DNA of 64,000 nt from Flavobacterium hydatis (GTDB lineage Bacteria; Bacteroidota; Bacteroidia; Flavobacteriales; Flavobacteriaceae). This document shows positions 53,411 through 62,824 of the stretch, one piece after another. The first letter of the stretch is position 1. Every line of letters begins with the position of its first letter. The notes below the pieces were generated by a model that ran no database searches, was not told the origin of the DNA, and saw only the letters and a list, made by a program, of their open reading frames with translations. Where the stretch lies: NCBI RefSeq assembly GCF_000737695.1, contig NZ_JPRM01000016.1, forward strand, positions 44,361 through 108,360, read 5' to 3'. The position numbers and the translations under genes were made by a program.

Positions 53411-54271
53411 ATGAAAAATTATATCTCAATTATTGTTGCATTTATTTTGTTGGCTTGTCAGCAAGATTCTACCGTATTGGAAACGTTATACTCTCTGCCT
53501 AAGAAATTAAAAGAAGTTTCAGGGATAATTTATTCTCCTGAAAACAGTATACTCTGGACTTTAGAAGATAGTGGTAATGCTAATAAAATTTATGGATTAA
53601 ACGCTCAAGGCGAACTTGCCAAAACGGTAACAATTACAAATGCTACAAATGTAGATTGGGAAGATATTACAAAAGACAAAGCAGGGAATTTATACATTGG
53701 CGATTTTGGAAACAACGATAATATTCGTAAAGATTTATGTATTTATAAAATTGACAAATCAGCTTTAGGAAAAGAAAATGCCGTTTCTAGTTATAAAATT
53801 TCATTTGCTTATCCTGAACAAAAAGATTTCCCTCCTAAGAAATCCGAAATGTTTTACGATGTCGAAGGTTTCTTCGAATTTAATAATAACTTCTATTTGT
53901 TTACTAAAAACAGAAGCAAGAATTTTGACGGAACGGCTTCTATTTATAAAATACCAAATGCTGCTGGAAAACAAAAAGCAACTTTAGTAGGCACTTTTAA
54001 AACATGTAGTAACTACAATCATTGTGCAATTACTAGTGCTGCAATTAGCCTAGATACTAAAAAAGTAGTTGTTTTATGTCATGATAAAATAATCCTTTTT
54101 CAAGATTTTCAAGGAGATAATTTCCTTAAAGGAACACAAACCGAAATAGATTTAGGTCATTTTTCTCAAAAAGAAGCAGTTGCCTTTAAGGATAATAAAA
54201 CGTTATTAATAGCCGACGAAAAAACAAAAAAAATAGGAGGTATGGTATATGAATATAGTTTTAAAAAATAA
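53411..54271 (+). CDS. Beta-propeller-like lipoprotein
   Basis: 286 residues. Lipobox LLAC with Cys16. The rest is a series of beta blade-like strands: SGIIYSPENSILWTLEDSGN, VDWEDITKDKAGNLYIGDFGNN, VEGFFEFNNNFYLFTKN, CAITSAAISLDTKKVVVLCHD, EAVAFKDNKTLLIADE. This resembles SdiA-regulated or esterase-like propeller proteins. It should face the periplasm or the surface. It follows the 52339 gene by 19 bases and meets the large fusion gene tail to tail, with the stop of the latter starting at 54272. Confidence 0.75.
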   Translation: MKNYISIIVAFILLACQQDSTVLETLYSLPKKLKEVSGIIYSPENSILWTLEDSGNANKIYGLNAQGELAKTVTITNATNVDWEDITKDKAGNLYIGDFGNNDNIRKDLCIYKIDKSALGKENAVSSYKISFAYPEQKDFPPKKSEMFYDVEGFFEFNNNFYLFTKNRSKNFDGTASIYKIPNAAGKQKATLVGTFKTCSNYNHCAITSAAISLDTKKVVVLCHDKIILFQDFQGDNFLKGTQTEIDLGHFSQKEAVAFKDNKTLLIADEKTKKIGGMVYEYSFKK

Positions 54272-57200
54272 TTAAAACCCAAATCCTATACCAAACGCAA
54301 TTCTAGCTCTTTCGTCTACGCTTTTAAAATAAGTAAGTCTAGCAGTGATAACATCCAATCCGTTGAGCCATAAACCGCCTCCAAAGGATTGGTGCCACTT
54401 GTTAGAATCTTCTCCTGTAACCCAAACACGACCATAATCAAATCCGCCAAGGATTCCGTAAGACATAGGCAAGATGCTTTTTCTTATTTTTCCAAGATTC
54501 CAACGGATATCACTACTTTGGTAAAAAGATTGGTTTCCTAAAAAACGTTGGTTTCTGTACCCTCTTAAATCATAATCACCACCCAAAGTTGCTCCTTGAT
54601 AAAAGTCGAAATTATTATTAAAGAGAATTTTTGATTTAATAATAGTAGCAAAAACAAACTTTCCATTAGAATCAATTTTGTGATTAAAGTTGATTTTACT
54701 TTCTAATGTTGGGAAATTTTGTTTGCTATTATCCAAATTCATTTTCCAGCTTCCAGCTATCGAAAATCCAAACCCCATAGAAGGGAATGATTGTAAATCG
54801 TAATTTTCAAAACTATATTTTACTGTTGCTCCAGCAAATTGCTGACTCTGGAAAACATCAGGATTAGTAGCTCCAGGAACATTTATAAATCTTCCAGAGG
54901 TTTCTTCTATTCTGATTTTTTCGAAAGTTGTGGCAAAGTTTATTTCACTTCCATATTTACCTACTTTTTTAATAGATGGAGTTACTTTTAGAGCTCGCAT
55001 ACGAACACGGTTGTAATCCATTCCTAAATCTTCATCATTATTAACGGTTTCGTTACCATAACCAAAATAGTTAATAGTAAAATTAGGACTGGTTAAAATA
55101 GATTGAATATCAAAATCCCATTTGCCTAAAACTTTAGGGAAATGCCCATCGTAAATAAGTTCGTATCCATTGGTTGCAAAAAAGTAATTGGCTTTTAAAA
55201 TGTGTTTTTGCGTATATGGATTCTGTTTAAATCTGTTTACAGTATAATTAGCAATAAACCCTAGTTTTACTCCATCATCTGGATTATAACCGCCAAAAGG
55301 CAAACCAGAGAAAGCATTGTATTTTACTTTTTCATAGTCATAAAGATTAGTTTGGTAATCATCTGTGAGTACTGTTCTGGTTTTAGAATCTATATTGTAG
55401 GTATTGTTTTTTGATTTAAAATCATAAATTTTGACTCTTTTTCCGTTAGTAATGGCGTATGTATCATTGTTCTGTCCGCCAATTAATCGAATATTTATTC
55501 GAGAATTATGATCTCCTTTTACTTCAAAAATATCATCATCATCTAATCCATAAACCCAAAGATTTTTGGTTTTGCCAGCGGTGAAATTTTTAGTGTAAAT
55601 TAATTCATCGCCCGTTTTCTTAATACGATATACATCAACATCAAGTTTGTCTTTTGCTTTATGCGTAATTATAAATTTGTCTTTTTTGTCGGTTCCAACT
55701 ATTAAAACTGTCTTTTCTAAAACTTTATAATATTCGGTTGCATATTTTTGAAGCTCCTTTTTTCTAAGTTTTAATTTGCGTTTAATATCTGCAAGAGTTC
55801 CATCTTGTACTTCTTTAGGTAAATTATTAAAAGCTGCATCAATATCGGCATCGCTAAGATTTTCCTGAATATATTTGGCTTGATCAATCCAATCTTTTTC
55901 ATGAGCAGTTTTAAGGAAAGCAATATCTTGTGGATAAGGTTCACGATTAAACCATTTTACATTTTTAATGTCATCTTTAAATGTCTGCATATGGCGTAAC
56001 GCTGGCATATGCATTAAAAGTGAAAGTAATGCACCATCATATTTTGTAAACGCTTGATCTCTATCTCTAGGAATTGGTTTGTAAACTATTTTATCTCCTT
56101 CATGATATTCGCCCCAACGCCATTGGTCACTATGTCTGTCCCAATCGCCAATAAGCATATCAAATAATCGGGCTTTTATGTACTCTTTTTCATCAATGGT
56201 ATACTTTTCATCCTTATGAAGATTTTTCATTACATCATCGGTGCTAATAATGTCCAACGGATTACCAAAACTTTTTACACTTATTTGGTTACTTGCCGGA
56301 CGTTCCTCAACCATGTATAATTCATTTCCAAAATTATAATTATACCCTTTAAGGGTTTCTTGCTTTGGTATATAATACAAAACAGGATTAGTATGCGATA
56401 CTCCAATTTTATCTGCCAGATTTCCTACTGCAAATGGGGTATAAGGATGAGAAGTGGTGTAAAAGTCGAATAAAAAGTTCTCGGCGTATGTTTTATCAAA
56501 TTGATTTTCGACAAACTGATCCTTAAATGCTACGGCTTGAAGAAAACGTGATGCACTTTTTTTCAAAGCACGCATAACATATTCTTTTCCGTCTTTATCT
56601 ACAATTCGTAAGGATTTAGATTGATGTCCTCCTCCTTCACGTTTTGGTTTTACACCTCCAAAAAGAGTATCTAAGGAAAGTGTTGTAGCTTCAATGGGTA
56701 AGCTGTAATATTTTCTGTAATGTTGCCCAAATAAAAACTTATGAAAAATACTTTTCTTAGTCATTTCGGGTGAGTAAATAGAAGCTTTTGTAATTGCATT
56801 AAATTTACTTGGTAGGTTCTCGTGGTAAACAGTATCTTTTACTGTGATGATGTTTTGATCAAACAAGAGTTTTTCTTTGTTATTTTCATTTCCATAAAAA
56901 GCAAGTCTTGTATCTCCATTTTTGTAGAGAGATAATGAAGCATAACCATTCCCTCCGTATGAAAAATCATTTGGGAATACTGCTTTTGCAGCTTCAGATT
57001 TTGAACCTGCACCACTTATAATTTGCTTTATACTACTATTGTTAATGTATTGTAGGTTGTGATCATGACCAGAAATTACAATAACATTATCCTGACTTTG
57101 CAAAAGCGTTTTTACTCTTTTTATAAATTGTGTATAGGTCTTATTTTGTATGTCTTGCGGACTTACTCCAGAAGTTTTTCTGATTAAGTTTATTACGGAA

Positions 57201-58006
57201 CCAACTACTGGTAACGGGATTTTTTGTTCAAGAGGGAATAACTGTTTTTCTAATGAAAATTGACCTCCGTGTGTGCCATTACTCATTAAAGGATGATGAA
57301 CTGCTATAAGAACTGTTTTGTCTTGGTTTTTGTTTAAAATACTTTCTAGTTCATCAAAAAAAGCATCACGAGTTTTAATGTCGCAATTGTCATTTATAGT
57401 CGGGTTATCATCCCAATCTTCTAGAAACCATTGGCTATCTATAACAATTAAAGTAGTTTTTTTATTGATTTTTAATTCTTCGATAGCACAAGTTTTTTGT
57501 GGTAAGAATGCTTTTTTATCGTTTAGATAAGTGGTCACGAATTTTGACTGACGTTCCATTCCTTTAATTCCGCTATACCAATCGTGGTTACCAGGAATAA
57601 AAATTGTTTTTCCTTTATACCCTTTAGTTAATTCTAACTGGTTTGTTAGCTTTTTTTCGGCAAGATCTTTTGCTTCTGGGTTATCATTATTAGGAAAACC
57701 TTTAGGATAAATATTATCTCCTAAAAATAAAAGTGTCGAGTTTTTATCTGAGTTTTGAAGCCTTTTATGCAAAAGTTCAAGCGTTTGTTGAGCTTGCACT
57801 TCGTCAGCATTTCCTGCATCTCCAACTAAATACAGAGTATGGGCAATTTTTGAAGTATCTAATGCGTTTTGTGAAATAGGATTTTTGACATCTTTCCCAA
57901 ATTGTGCGTGATGTGTTGCGCAAGATTGAATTAAAAATGAACCTGAAATTCCAATTAAATAAGGGTTAATCTTATTTATAAAATGATTATCCGAAAACAA
58001 TTTCAT
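54272..58006 (-). CDS. Calcineurin-like phosphoesterase - kinase-like segment - Omp85-type barrel fusion
   Basis: 1,244 residues. The N-terminus has a hydrophobic segment and an LIQSC-like lipobox (Cys29). Metallophosphoesterase about 55-390: GDAGN 62-66, GDNIYP 96-101, GNHDWY 139-144, HHPLMS 237-242, GHDHNLQ 313-319, all the family's metal motifs. Residues about 455-660 have YVMRALKK 476-483, IGDWDRHSDQW 619-629 and PIPRDRDQAF 644-653. These look like the catalytic loop and metal Asp of Fam20/PI4K-type kinases (GNxDRHxxN, then DxGxAF); this is my inference. Residues about 910-1244 are a beta-barrel with LRGYRNQRFLG (RGYR, residues 1148-1151) as in Omp85 proteins and a terminal IGFGF. It is presumably an outer-membrane protein carrying the catalytic domains. 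Confidence 0.85.
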   Translation of the reverse strand: MKLFSDNHFINKINPYLIGISGSFLIQSCATHHAQFGKDVKNPISQNALDTSKIAHTLYLVGDAGNADEVQAQQTLELLHKRLQNSDKNSTLLFLGDNIYPKGFPNNDNPEAKDLAEKKLTNQLELTKGYKGKTIFIPGNHDWYSGIKGMERQSKFVTTYLNDKKAFLPQKTCAIEELKINKKTTLIVIDSQWFLEDWDDNPTINDNCDIKTRDAFFDELESILNKNQDKTVLIAVHHPLMSNGTHGGQFSLEKQLFPLEQKIPLPVVGSVINLIRKTSGVSPQDIQNKTYTQFIKRVKTLLQSQDNVIVISGHDHNLQYINNSSIKQIISGAGSKSEAAKAVFPNDFSYGGNGYASLSLYKNGDTRLAFYGNENNKEKLLFDQNIITVKDTVYHENLPSKFNAITKASIYSPEMTKKSIFHKFLFGQHYRKYYSLPIEATTLSLDTLFGGVKPKREGGGHQSKSLRIVDKDGKEYVMRALKKSASRFLQAVAFKDQFVENQFDKTYAENFLFDFYTTSHPYTPFAVGNLADKIGVSHTNPVLYYIPKQETLKGYNYNFGNELYMVEERPASNQISVKSFGNPLDIISTDDVMKNLHKDEKYTIDEKEYIKARLFDMLIGDWDRHSDQWRWGEYHEGDKIVYKPIPRDRDQAFTKYDGALLSLLMHMPALRHMQTFKDDIKNVKWFNREPYPQDIAFLKTAHEKDWIDQAKYIQENLSDADIDAAFNNLPKEVQDGTLADIKRKLKLRKKELQKYATEYYKVLEKTVLIVGTDKKDKFIITHKAKDKLDVDVYRIKKTGDELIYTKNFTAGKTKNLWVYGLDDDDIFEVKGDHNSRINIRLIGGQNNDTYAITNGKRVKIYDFKSKNNTYNIDSKTRTVLTDDYQTNLYDYEKVKYNAFSGLPFGGYNPDDGVKLGFIANYTVNRFKQNPYTQKHILKANYFFATNGYELIYDGHFPKVLGKWDFDIQSILTSPNFTINYFGYGNETVNNDEDLGMDYNRVRMRALKVTPSIKKVGKYGSEINFATTFEKIRIEETSGRFINVPGATNPDVFQSQQFAGATVKYSFENYDLQSFPSMGFGFSIAGSWKMNLDNSKQNFPTLESKINFNHKIDSNGKFVFATIIKSKILFNNNFDFYQGATLGGDYDLRGYRNQRFLGNQSFYQSSDIRWNLGKIRKSILPMSYGILGGFDYGRVWVTGEDSNKWHQSFGGGLWLNGLDVITARLTYFKSVDERARIAFGIGFGF

Positions 58007-58025
58007 AATTTAGTAGTATAAAAAT

Positions 58026-59213
58026 ATGTTTATGACCCTATTAGAGCAGTCCGAAGATTTTGTTTATAACTTACTCAAAGATAAACTTTCTATTTTATAT
58101 TCGTACCATAATTTTAACCACACAACTAATGTTGTGAATGCTGTTAAGGAGCTGTGTGCCAATGAAAATATAGGGGTAGATGATAAAGAGATGCTTTTGG
58201 TTGCAGCTTGGTTTCATGATACAGGGTATGTAAAAGGGAATAACGATCATGAAAAAGAGAGTGTAAGAATTGTAACCGATTTTTTAAGTGATAAAAATAA
58301 ATCCGTTGAGTTTATCGAGAAAGTTTCCGATTTAATTGCTGCTACTGCAAAATGTTATGAGCCTAAAACGCATTTAGAAAAAATTATAAAAGATGCTGAC
58401 TATGTTCATATTACAACTGTTGAGTACGTTTATAGTTGTGAACTTTTAAGATTGGAATGGCAGAATACTGAAAATAAGCTATTCTCAAACGAAGAATGGG
58501 CAACAATAAATCTTGATTTTTTAGAAAATAAACACCATTTTTATACTGATTATGCCAAAGAAAAATGGCAACCTTTGAAAGAGAAAAATTTAAAAAAGAT
58601 TCATAAAGAAATGGATAAACAAGAATCGAAAATTAGTGGAGAGTTTGGAGAAGTAGCTAAAAAGAAAAAAAATAAATTAGAAAAACCAGATAGAGGAATT
58701 GATACCCTTTTTAGAGTAACATTGGGTAATCATACCCGATTAAGTGGCATTGCCGATAGTAAAGCCAATATTCTTTTGTCTGTAAATGCTATTATTATTT
58801 CGATAGCGCTTTCTACAATTATTCCCAAATTAGATAGTCCTAAGAATGCACATTTGGTAATCCCAACTTTTATAATGTTGATATCTAGTGTTATCACTAT
58901 AATTTTTGCCATACTTTCGACAAGGCCAAAAGTTACGACTGGAGTTTTTACACGTGAAGATATCGAAGCAAAAAAAATCAATTTATTGTTCTTCGGGAAT
59001 TTTTACAAAATGCCTTTGCATGAGTACGAATGGGCAATGAATGAAATGATGAAAGACAAAGATTATCTATACGGTACAATGATCAAAGATTTATATTATC
59101 TGGGAGTTGTGCTCGAAAGAAAATACCGCTTGCTAAGAGTTGCTTACAATCTTTTTATGATTGGTATCATTATTACAGTCTTAGCATTTGTAGCAGCTTT
59201 CAGAATGCTTTAA
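58026..59213 (+). CDS. HD phosphohydrolase fused to a PycTM-type (Pycsar effector) membrane domain
   Basis: 395 residues. HD domain 1-190: FNHTTN (His32), WFHDTGY (His64-Asp65), and DADYVH (Asp123/125). A charged linker, 195-222. The C-terminal part starts RVTLGNHTRLSGIADSKANILLSVNA-like (about 230-255; the conserved opening of the DUF5706/PycTM family) and has three hydrophobic helices near 250-266, 278-298 and 372-392. PycTM proteins are the membrane-disrupting effectors of cCMP/cUMP Pycsar anti-phage systems. Here an HD domain, a typical nucleotide phosphodiesterase, is fused in front. No cyclase gene is in the window. It is divergent, with a 19-base gap, from the 1,244-residue fusion. Confidence 0.85.
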   Translation: MFMTLLEQSEDFVYNLLKDKLSILYSYHNFNHTTNVVNAVKELCANENIGVDDKEMLLVAAWFHDTGYVKGNNDHEKESVRIVTDFLSDKNKSVEFIEKVSDLIAATAKCYEPKTHLEKIIKDADYVHITTVEYVYSCELLRLEWQNTENKLFSNEEWATINLDFLENKHHFYTDYAKEKWQPLKEKNLKKIHKEMDKQESKISGEFGEVAKKKKNKLEKPDRGIDTLFRVTLGNHTRLSGIADSKANILLSVNAIIISIALSTIIPKLDSPKNAHLVIPTFIMLISSVITIIFAILSTRPKVTTGVFTREDIEAKKINLLFFGNFYKMPLHEYEWAMNEMMKDKDYLYGTMIKDLYYLGVVLERKYRLLRVAYNLFMIGIIITVLAFVAAFRML

Positions 59214-59215
59214 AC

Positions 59216-61579
59216 TCATTTTAATTCATCTAGTAAATCCTGATATGTGATTTTTAGAGCAGATGGAACATTATTTACCACTTTTACCCGAATAGCTTTT
59301 AGACCAGATACACCTTGTAAATCTTCTACCTCAAATTGTTCTATTTGAGGTTCTAGTATTTTTTTGAATTGTAGGTATTTAATATATTTTAAATACTCTG
59401 CTTCTTCATTGTTATGAGAAAATACAATCGTTATTTTTTCTTTTTCGGTAATACGTTCTTTGCTATCCTTGATGTGTGCTTTATCAATACGTTTTTTTAC
59501 AACTTCATATCGTGCATTATAAGTTCCATCTACATCAAAACGTTTTTCATCCATTCGGAAACGGATAGAAATAGGGGAGCTAAATACCAAAATCAAGGAG
59601 GTAACATCAAGGTCGTATGGCAATGAAGTTTTAAGCTGATGATGCTCTAATTCCATTTCGCATAATGTTTGTAACTGCCACAATCTTAAATTATGCAGAT
59701 ACATTACATCAAATGGTTTTGTTGGCGCAATAGAAGCTCCTATGTACAAATTGTGTTCAACACCATCAGTCTTGAATCGTTCGTAATAATGCGGATATAT
59801 TTGTTGTGCTTCAATTTGCTTTTTATCAAGAATAGCAGCAAGTTTTTTGTTGATAATAGACATTGCATTATCAAATTTCTTTCTTTCCTGATAAAATAAA
59901 CCAGTTTTCTCGTCTAGACTTTCAAAGTATTTTTGTTCAAGTTTCTCTGCTTTAGAATTGCTTTTGGTGTTTCTTAAAATCGGATGTATTTCGTCTTCAA
60001 TATACCGCTGAATGTGTTGTTCTGAATCTGCTTTTAAGGGTGAATCAAGTTCTTCCAGTAGCGAATGTAATTCGAACTTGCGTTGTTCCAGAAGAATTAA
60101 GTTTGAATTTTCTTTTTGATTTTCAAAAATTTCCAGCAACATTTCCAATTGATTTTTCAAATCACATTTTACTGTTTCATTTCGGTGTTCCGAAGAACCT
60201 TTAATGTCAATTTGTCCATATAAAGGGAAAACTTCTTTAAAGACAATTTCTTTAAAAATATAATCTTTTGTCTGATTGCTGTTTTGGAAATATTTTTCAG
60301 ATTCTTTTCTAAATTTCCAATAAACACTCGGATGGATAGTAGTATATTCTCTCTGAATTACTGCTTCTATCTGATGTTGCATATCGATATTGTATCTTTC
60401 GATGGTATCGACCAAATAAGGAATAATCAAGTTTAGTTTGGTTGCATTTATGGTATTAAGTACTCTTGGGTCAGACGAAACTAATTCGACCACGCCCAAT
60501 AAATGACCGTCTTTTATAATTGGCGCAAAAACACAACTGTTTATGTTTTGTTTTAGTAAGTGCTCACCAAGTCTTTTGTTATCTGATTCTTCTATGAATT
60601 TTTTGACATTAGAAATTACAAGTGGTTCTTTTTTATTTAATAGATTTTCAAAAGAACATCCAAAAAAAGCATTTTTACAATCTATCTCCTGATCTTTAGA
60701 AAGTAAAAAACTTTGTAGCTTATTTTCAAATTTCATCGGGCGGATGAATTTTTCTTCTTCTGGATTGTAAATAATGAAACCTACTTTTAAGTTAGGAACT
60801 TTAAAAATTGATTTAAAAATGCCTGTTATAATTTCATCAGTTCCTACAGTGTTTGCGTCCGATTTTAATAGATTACTTTTAAAATTAGAAATAGCATTCT
60901 CAGTTGTAGCATCAAATAAAACAATAATACCAAATCCTTTTAGAGTCCAACTCCCTACAGGGAATTTTTCTTTCCACAAAGCAACATTATCATAATTATC
61001 AATCAGCAAATCGATATCTTCTTGTGTTAGTTTTAGAGCATCGTCAGAAGGAATTATTTCCATGAAATCGGCATTATACAAAATTCGATAATGATTTATG
61101 ATTCCGTCAGCATTTGGAATATCATAGAAAAAAGGTTTGTTGAAGTCTATATTTTGTTTGTAGTAAGCACTCAAAATTAAGCAACAATTAGTGATATAAA
61201 ATTCCTGATCATCAAAGTCACGTATGGTCACGTCAAAATTTGTACCTGCGTCTTTAAGTATCTTTTTGAATCTTTCGGTATAGTTGAATGTGAAGTTCTG
61301 AAATGGAACCGTAACAGCTTTAATTTCATTATTAGTTAATGCTGTAGGGAATAAATCGGCTAATAAATGGCTGATTAAAGTTTCATTTTTTTTAATCACC
61401 GAGAAATCTTCTATTCCTGTTCTAAATTCAGGGAAATTCTCTACTTCTTTCAAAAGTGCCTTGGCATAATTAGAACGATAATCGACGTCTGATTGTGCAA
61501 TTTGCTCTAAAACTTCAATAATTTTATGAAACGAGATTAGAGTTTTAAAAGGGCTTTCGTTGAATAAATGATATTTCAT
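59216..61579 (-). CDS. GAF-domain-containing protein, otherwise unrecognised
   Basis: 787 residues with no signal or transmembrane segment. N-terminal 200 residues are mixed helices and strands. A GAF-like domain fits about 240-400 (VGFIIYNPEEEKFIRP, PLVISNVKKFIEESDNKRL, CVFAPIIKDGHLLGVVELVS). A helical middle (about 480-610) and a C-terminal part with YPHYYERFKTDGVEHNLYIGASIAP and IRFRMDEKRFDVDGTY follow. GAF domains bind small ligands such as cyclic nucleotides. Its stop lies two bases from the stop of the HD-PycTM gene, convergent. No output domain is recognised; it may be a sensory regulator. The association with HD-PycTM could be chance. Confidence 0.75.
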   Translation of the reverse strand: MKYHLFNESPFKTLISFHKIIEVLEQIAQSDVDYRSNYAKALLKEVENFPEFRTGIEDFSVIKKNETLISHLLADLFPTALTNNEIKAVTVPFQNFTFNYTERFKKILKDAGTNFDVTIRDFDDQEFYITNCCLILSAYYKQNIDFNKPFFYDIPNADGIINHYRILYNADFMEIIPSDDALKLTQEDIDLLIDNYDNVALWKEKFPVGSWTLKGFGIIVLFDATTENAISNFKSNLLKSDANTVGTDEIITGIFKSIFKVPNLKVGFIIYNPEEEKFIRPMKFENKLQSFLLSKDQEIDCKNAFFGCSFENLLNKKEPLVISNVKKFIEESDNKRLGEHLLKQNINSCVFAPIIKDGHLLGVVELVSSDPRVLNTINATKLNLIIPYLVDTIERYNIDMQHQIEAVIQREYTTIHPSVYWKFRKESEKYFQNSNQTKDYIFKEIVFKEVFPLYGQIDIKGSSEHRNETVKCDLKNQLEMLLEIFENQKENSNLILLEQRKFELHSLLEELDSPLKADSEQHIQRYIEDEIHPILRNTKSNSKAEKLEQKYFESLDEKTGLFYQERKKFDNAMSIINKKLAAILDKKQIEAQQIYPHYYERFKTDGVEHNLYIGASIAPTKPFDVMYLHNLRLWQLQTLCEMELEHHQLKTSLPYDLDVTSLILVFSSPISIRFRMDEKRFDVDGTYNARYEVVKKRIDKAHIKDSKERITEKEKITIVFSHNNEEAEYLKYIKYLQFKKILEPQIEQFEVEDLQGVSGLKAIRVKVVNNVPSALKITYQDLLDELK

Positions 61580-61658
61580 AGGAGTATTATTTATTAGTAT
61601 ACAAAATTACTAATAAACAGCATCTAAGCCCTTTATTTTTGCCTTTATTTTATAAAAA

Positions 61659-61686
61659 AAAGCCTCAACTATGCAGTTGAGGCTTT
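61659..61686 (-). terminator. Terminator of the YejK-like gene
   Basis: Arms AAAGCCTCAACT (61659-61670) and AGTTGAGGCTTT (61675-61686), 4-base loop. A-run 61654-61661 is the minus-strand U-run. Confidence 0.9.
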
Positions 61687-61723
61687 GATTTTGAGTAAGT
61701 GTGAAATTGAATAAGAACTAATA

Positions 61724-62782
61724 TTAACTCTTCTCTTCTTTATTGAAGTAAACTAAGTAGTAATACATTTGTTTTTCTTCATCCCAACCTTTTTCTACAA
61801 ATTTCTCAGCACTTTCTGGATTAATAAAATCCATCTTAATTTGTATATGAGTATCTAAGTTGATAACGTTTTTGATAGATTTTCTTGCATCAGAAACTGC
61901 AGAGTTTGCAATAGGGAAGGTTGTAACATCTTCTATACTGTATTTCTCTCCTTTATCAACTTTATAATTTTTAAATTCAGGAATTAAATCTGGATTGTCT
62001 AATACTTCGTTAAGGAAGTTAGTTTCTTCAAACTGGTCGTTCTTTGCAAAATAATTCACAGAACGGTTCATGAACATTACTTCTTCTTTTTTGTCTTCTG
62101 CTGGCAATACTACATCTTTTGCAAAGCTCTGACAGAACTTTAAATATTTTTTTGTGATGAAGTTTTCATCTTCAAAAGCATCTACAGATAAAAAGTGCTC
62201 TAACCAGTAACGTGCATCATAACGGTTACTATCTACAGTTAGGATTTTATAACCTTCCTCTTTTTTATAATTAAAGATTAAACACCCTTTGTCTAGTTTG
62301 TTAAGGTTGATGCCTTGTTGCAAAATCATCTCAAGGTTGCTATCTTTTTCTTCAAATTGTAAAAAGTCTGCTTGTAACTCACTTTTAAAAATTCCAATTG
62401 CATCAACAACATTATTATCGATGCTTAAGTTGGTTAAATACGTTACATAAACCTCACCGTTTTTAATATGCGGGTGGTTTGATTGCTCGTATAAATGCGT
62501 AGTAATCCTTTTTGAAACTTCTTGTAAATTTCCTGGATTGTCAAAAATCTCAGTAGCATATTTAAACATGTCGTTATAATCCAAATCGACTTCGTGCGCA
62601 AACTGATAATAGTTTTCTTCTTTCTCTCTAAAAGGCTTGAAAAAGTATTCTTTTATCAAAGGAACAATCTCATCATTTAGATTAAATGGTTGGTCTGATA
62701 AAAAAATAGCTTCGTTTCTGCTCTTGTTTCCTACGCGGTGAATCGCAAGCGTGTCGATGTGGGTGTTGAAAAGGTTTATCAT
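61724..62782 (-). CDS. Nucleoid-associated protein (YejK/NdpA family)
   Basis: 352 residues, close to the 335-350 of the family. Seen: HRVGNKSRNEAIFLSDQPF (residues 15-33), NGEVYVTYLTNLSIDN, VVDAIGIFKSEL, GCLIFNY, and a region around VLTVDSNRYDARYWLEHFLSV. It belongs to the bacterial 37-kDa nucleoid-associated proteins that bind DNA. It is the last gene before the four-helix-bundle gene, with an inverted-repeat sequence just upstream of its ATG. Confidence 0.88.
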   Translation of the reverse strand: MINLFNTHIDTLAIHRVGNKSRNEAIFLSDQPFNLNDEIVPLIKEYFFKPFREKEENYYQFAHEVDLDYNDMFKYATEIFDNPGNLQEVSKRITTHLYEQSNHPHIKNGEVYVTYLTNLSIDNNVVDAIGIFKSELQADFLQFEEKDSNLEMILQQGINLNKLDKGCLIFNYKKEEGYKILTVDSNRYDARYWLEHFLSVDAFEDENFITKKYLKFCQSFAKDVVLPAEDKKEEVMFMNRSVNYFAKNDQFEETNFLNEVLDNPDLIPEFKNYKVDKGEKYSIEDVTTFPIANSAVSDARKSIKNVINLDTHIQIKMDFINPESAEKFVEKGWDEEKQMYYYLVYFNKEEKS

Positions 62783-62784
62783 CT

Positions 62785-62822
62785 TTTTAGGTTCTGAGTT
62801 GCTAAGTTTTAAAGGTACTGAG
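62785..62822 (+). repeat. Repeat flanking the four-helix-bundle gene (left)
   Basis: Contains AGGTTCTGAGTTGCTAAG then GGTACTGAG. Its reverse complement occurs at 63231-63275, so the pair is inverted around the 62825-63184 gene. Confidence 0.7.
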
Positions 62823-62824
62823 AT

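Noticed and set aside
58026..59213. A complete Pycsar defence system
   Set aside because: No pyrimidine cyclase lies within the window, so only the effector-type domain can be claimed.
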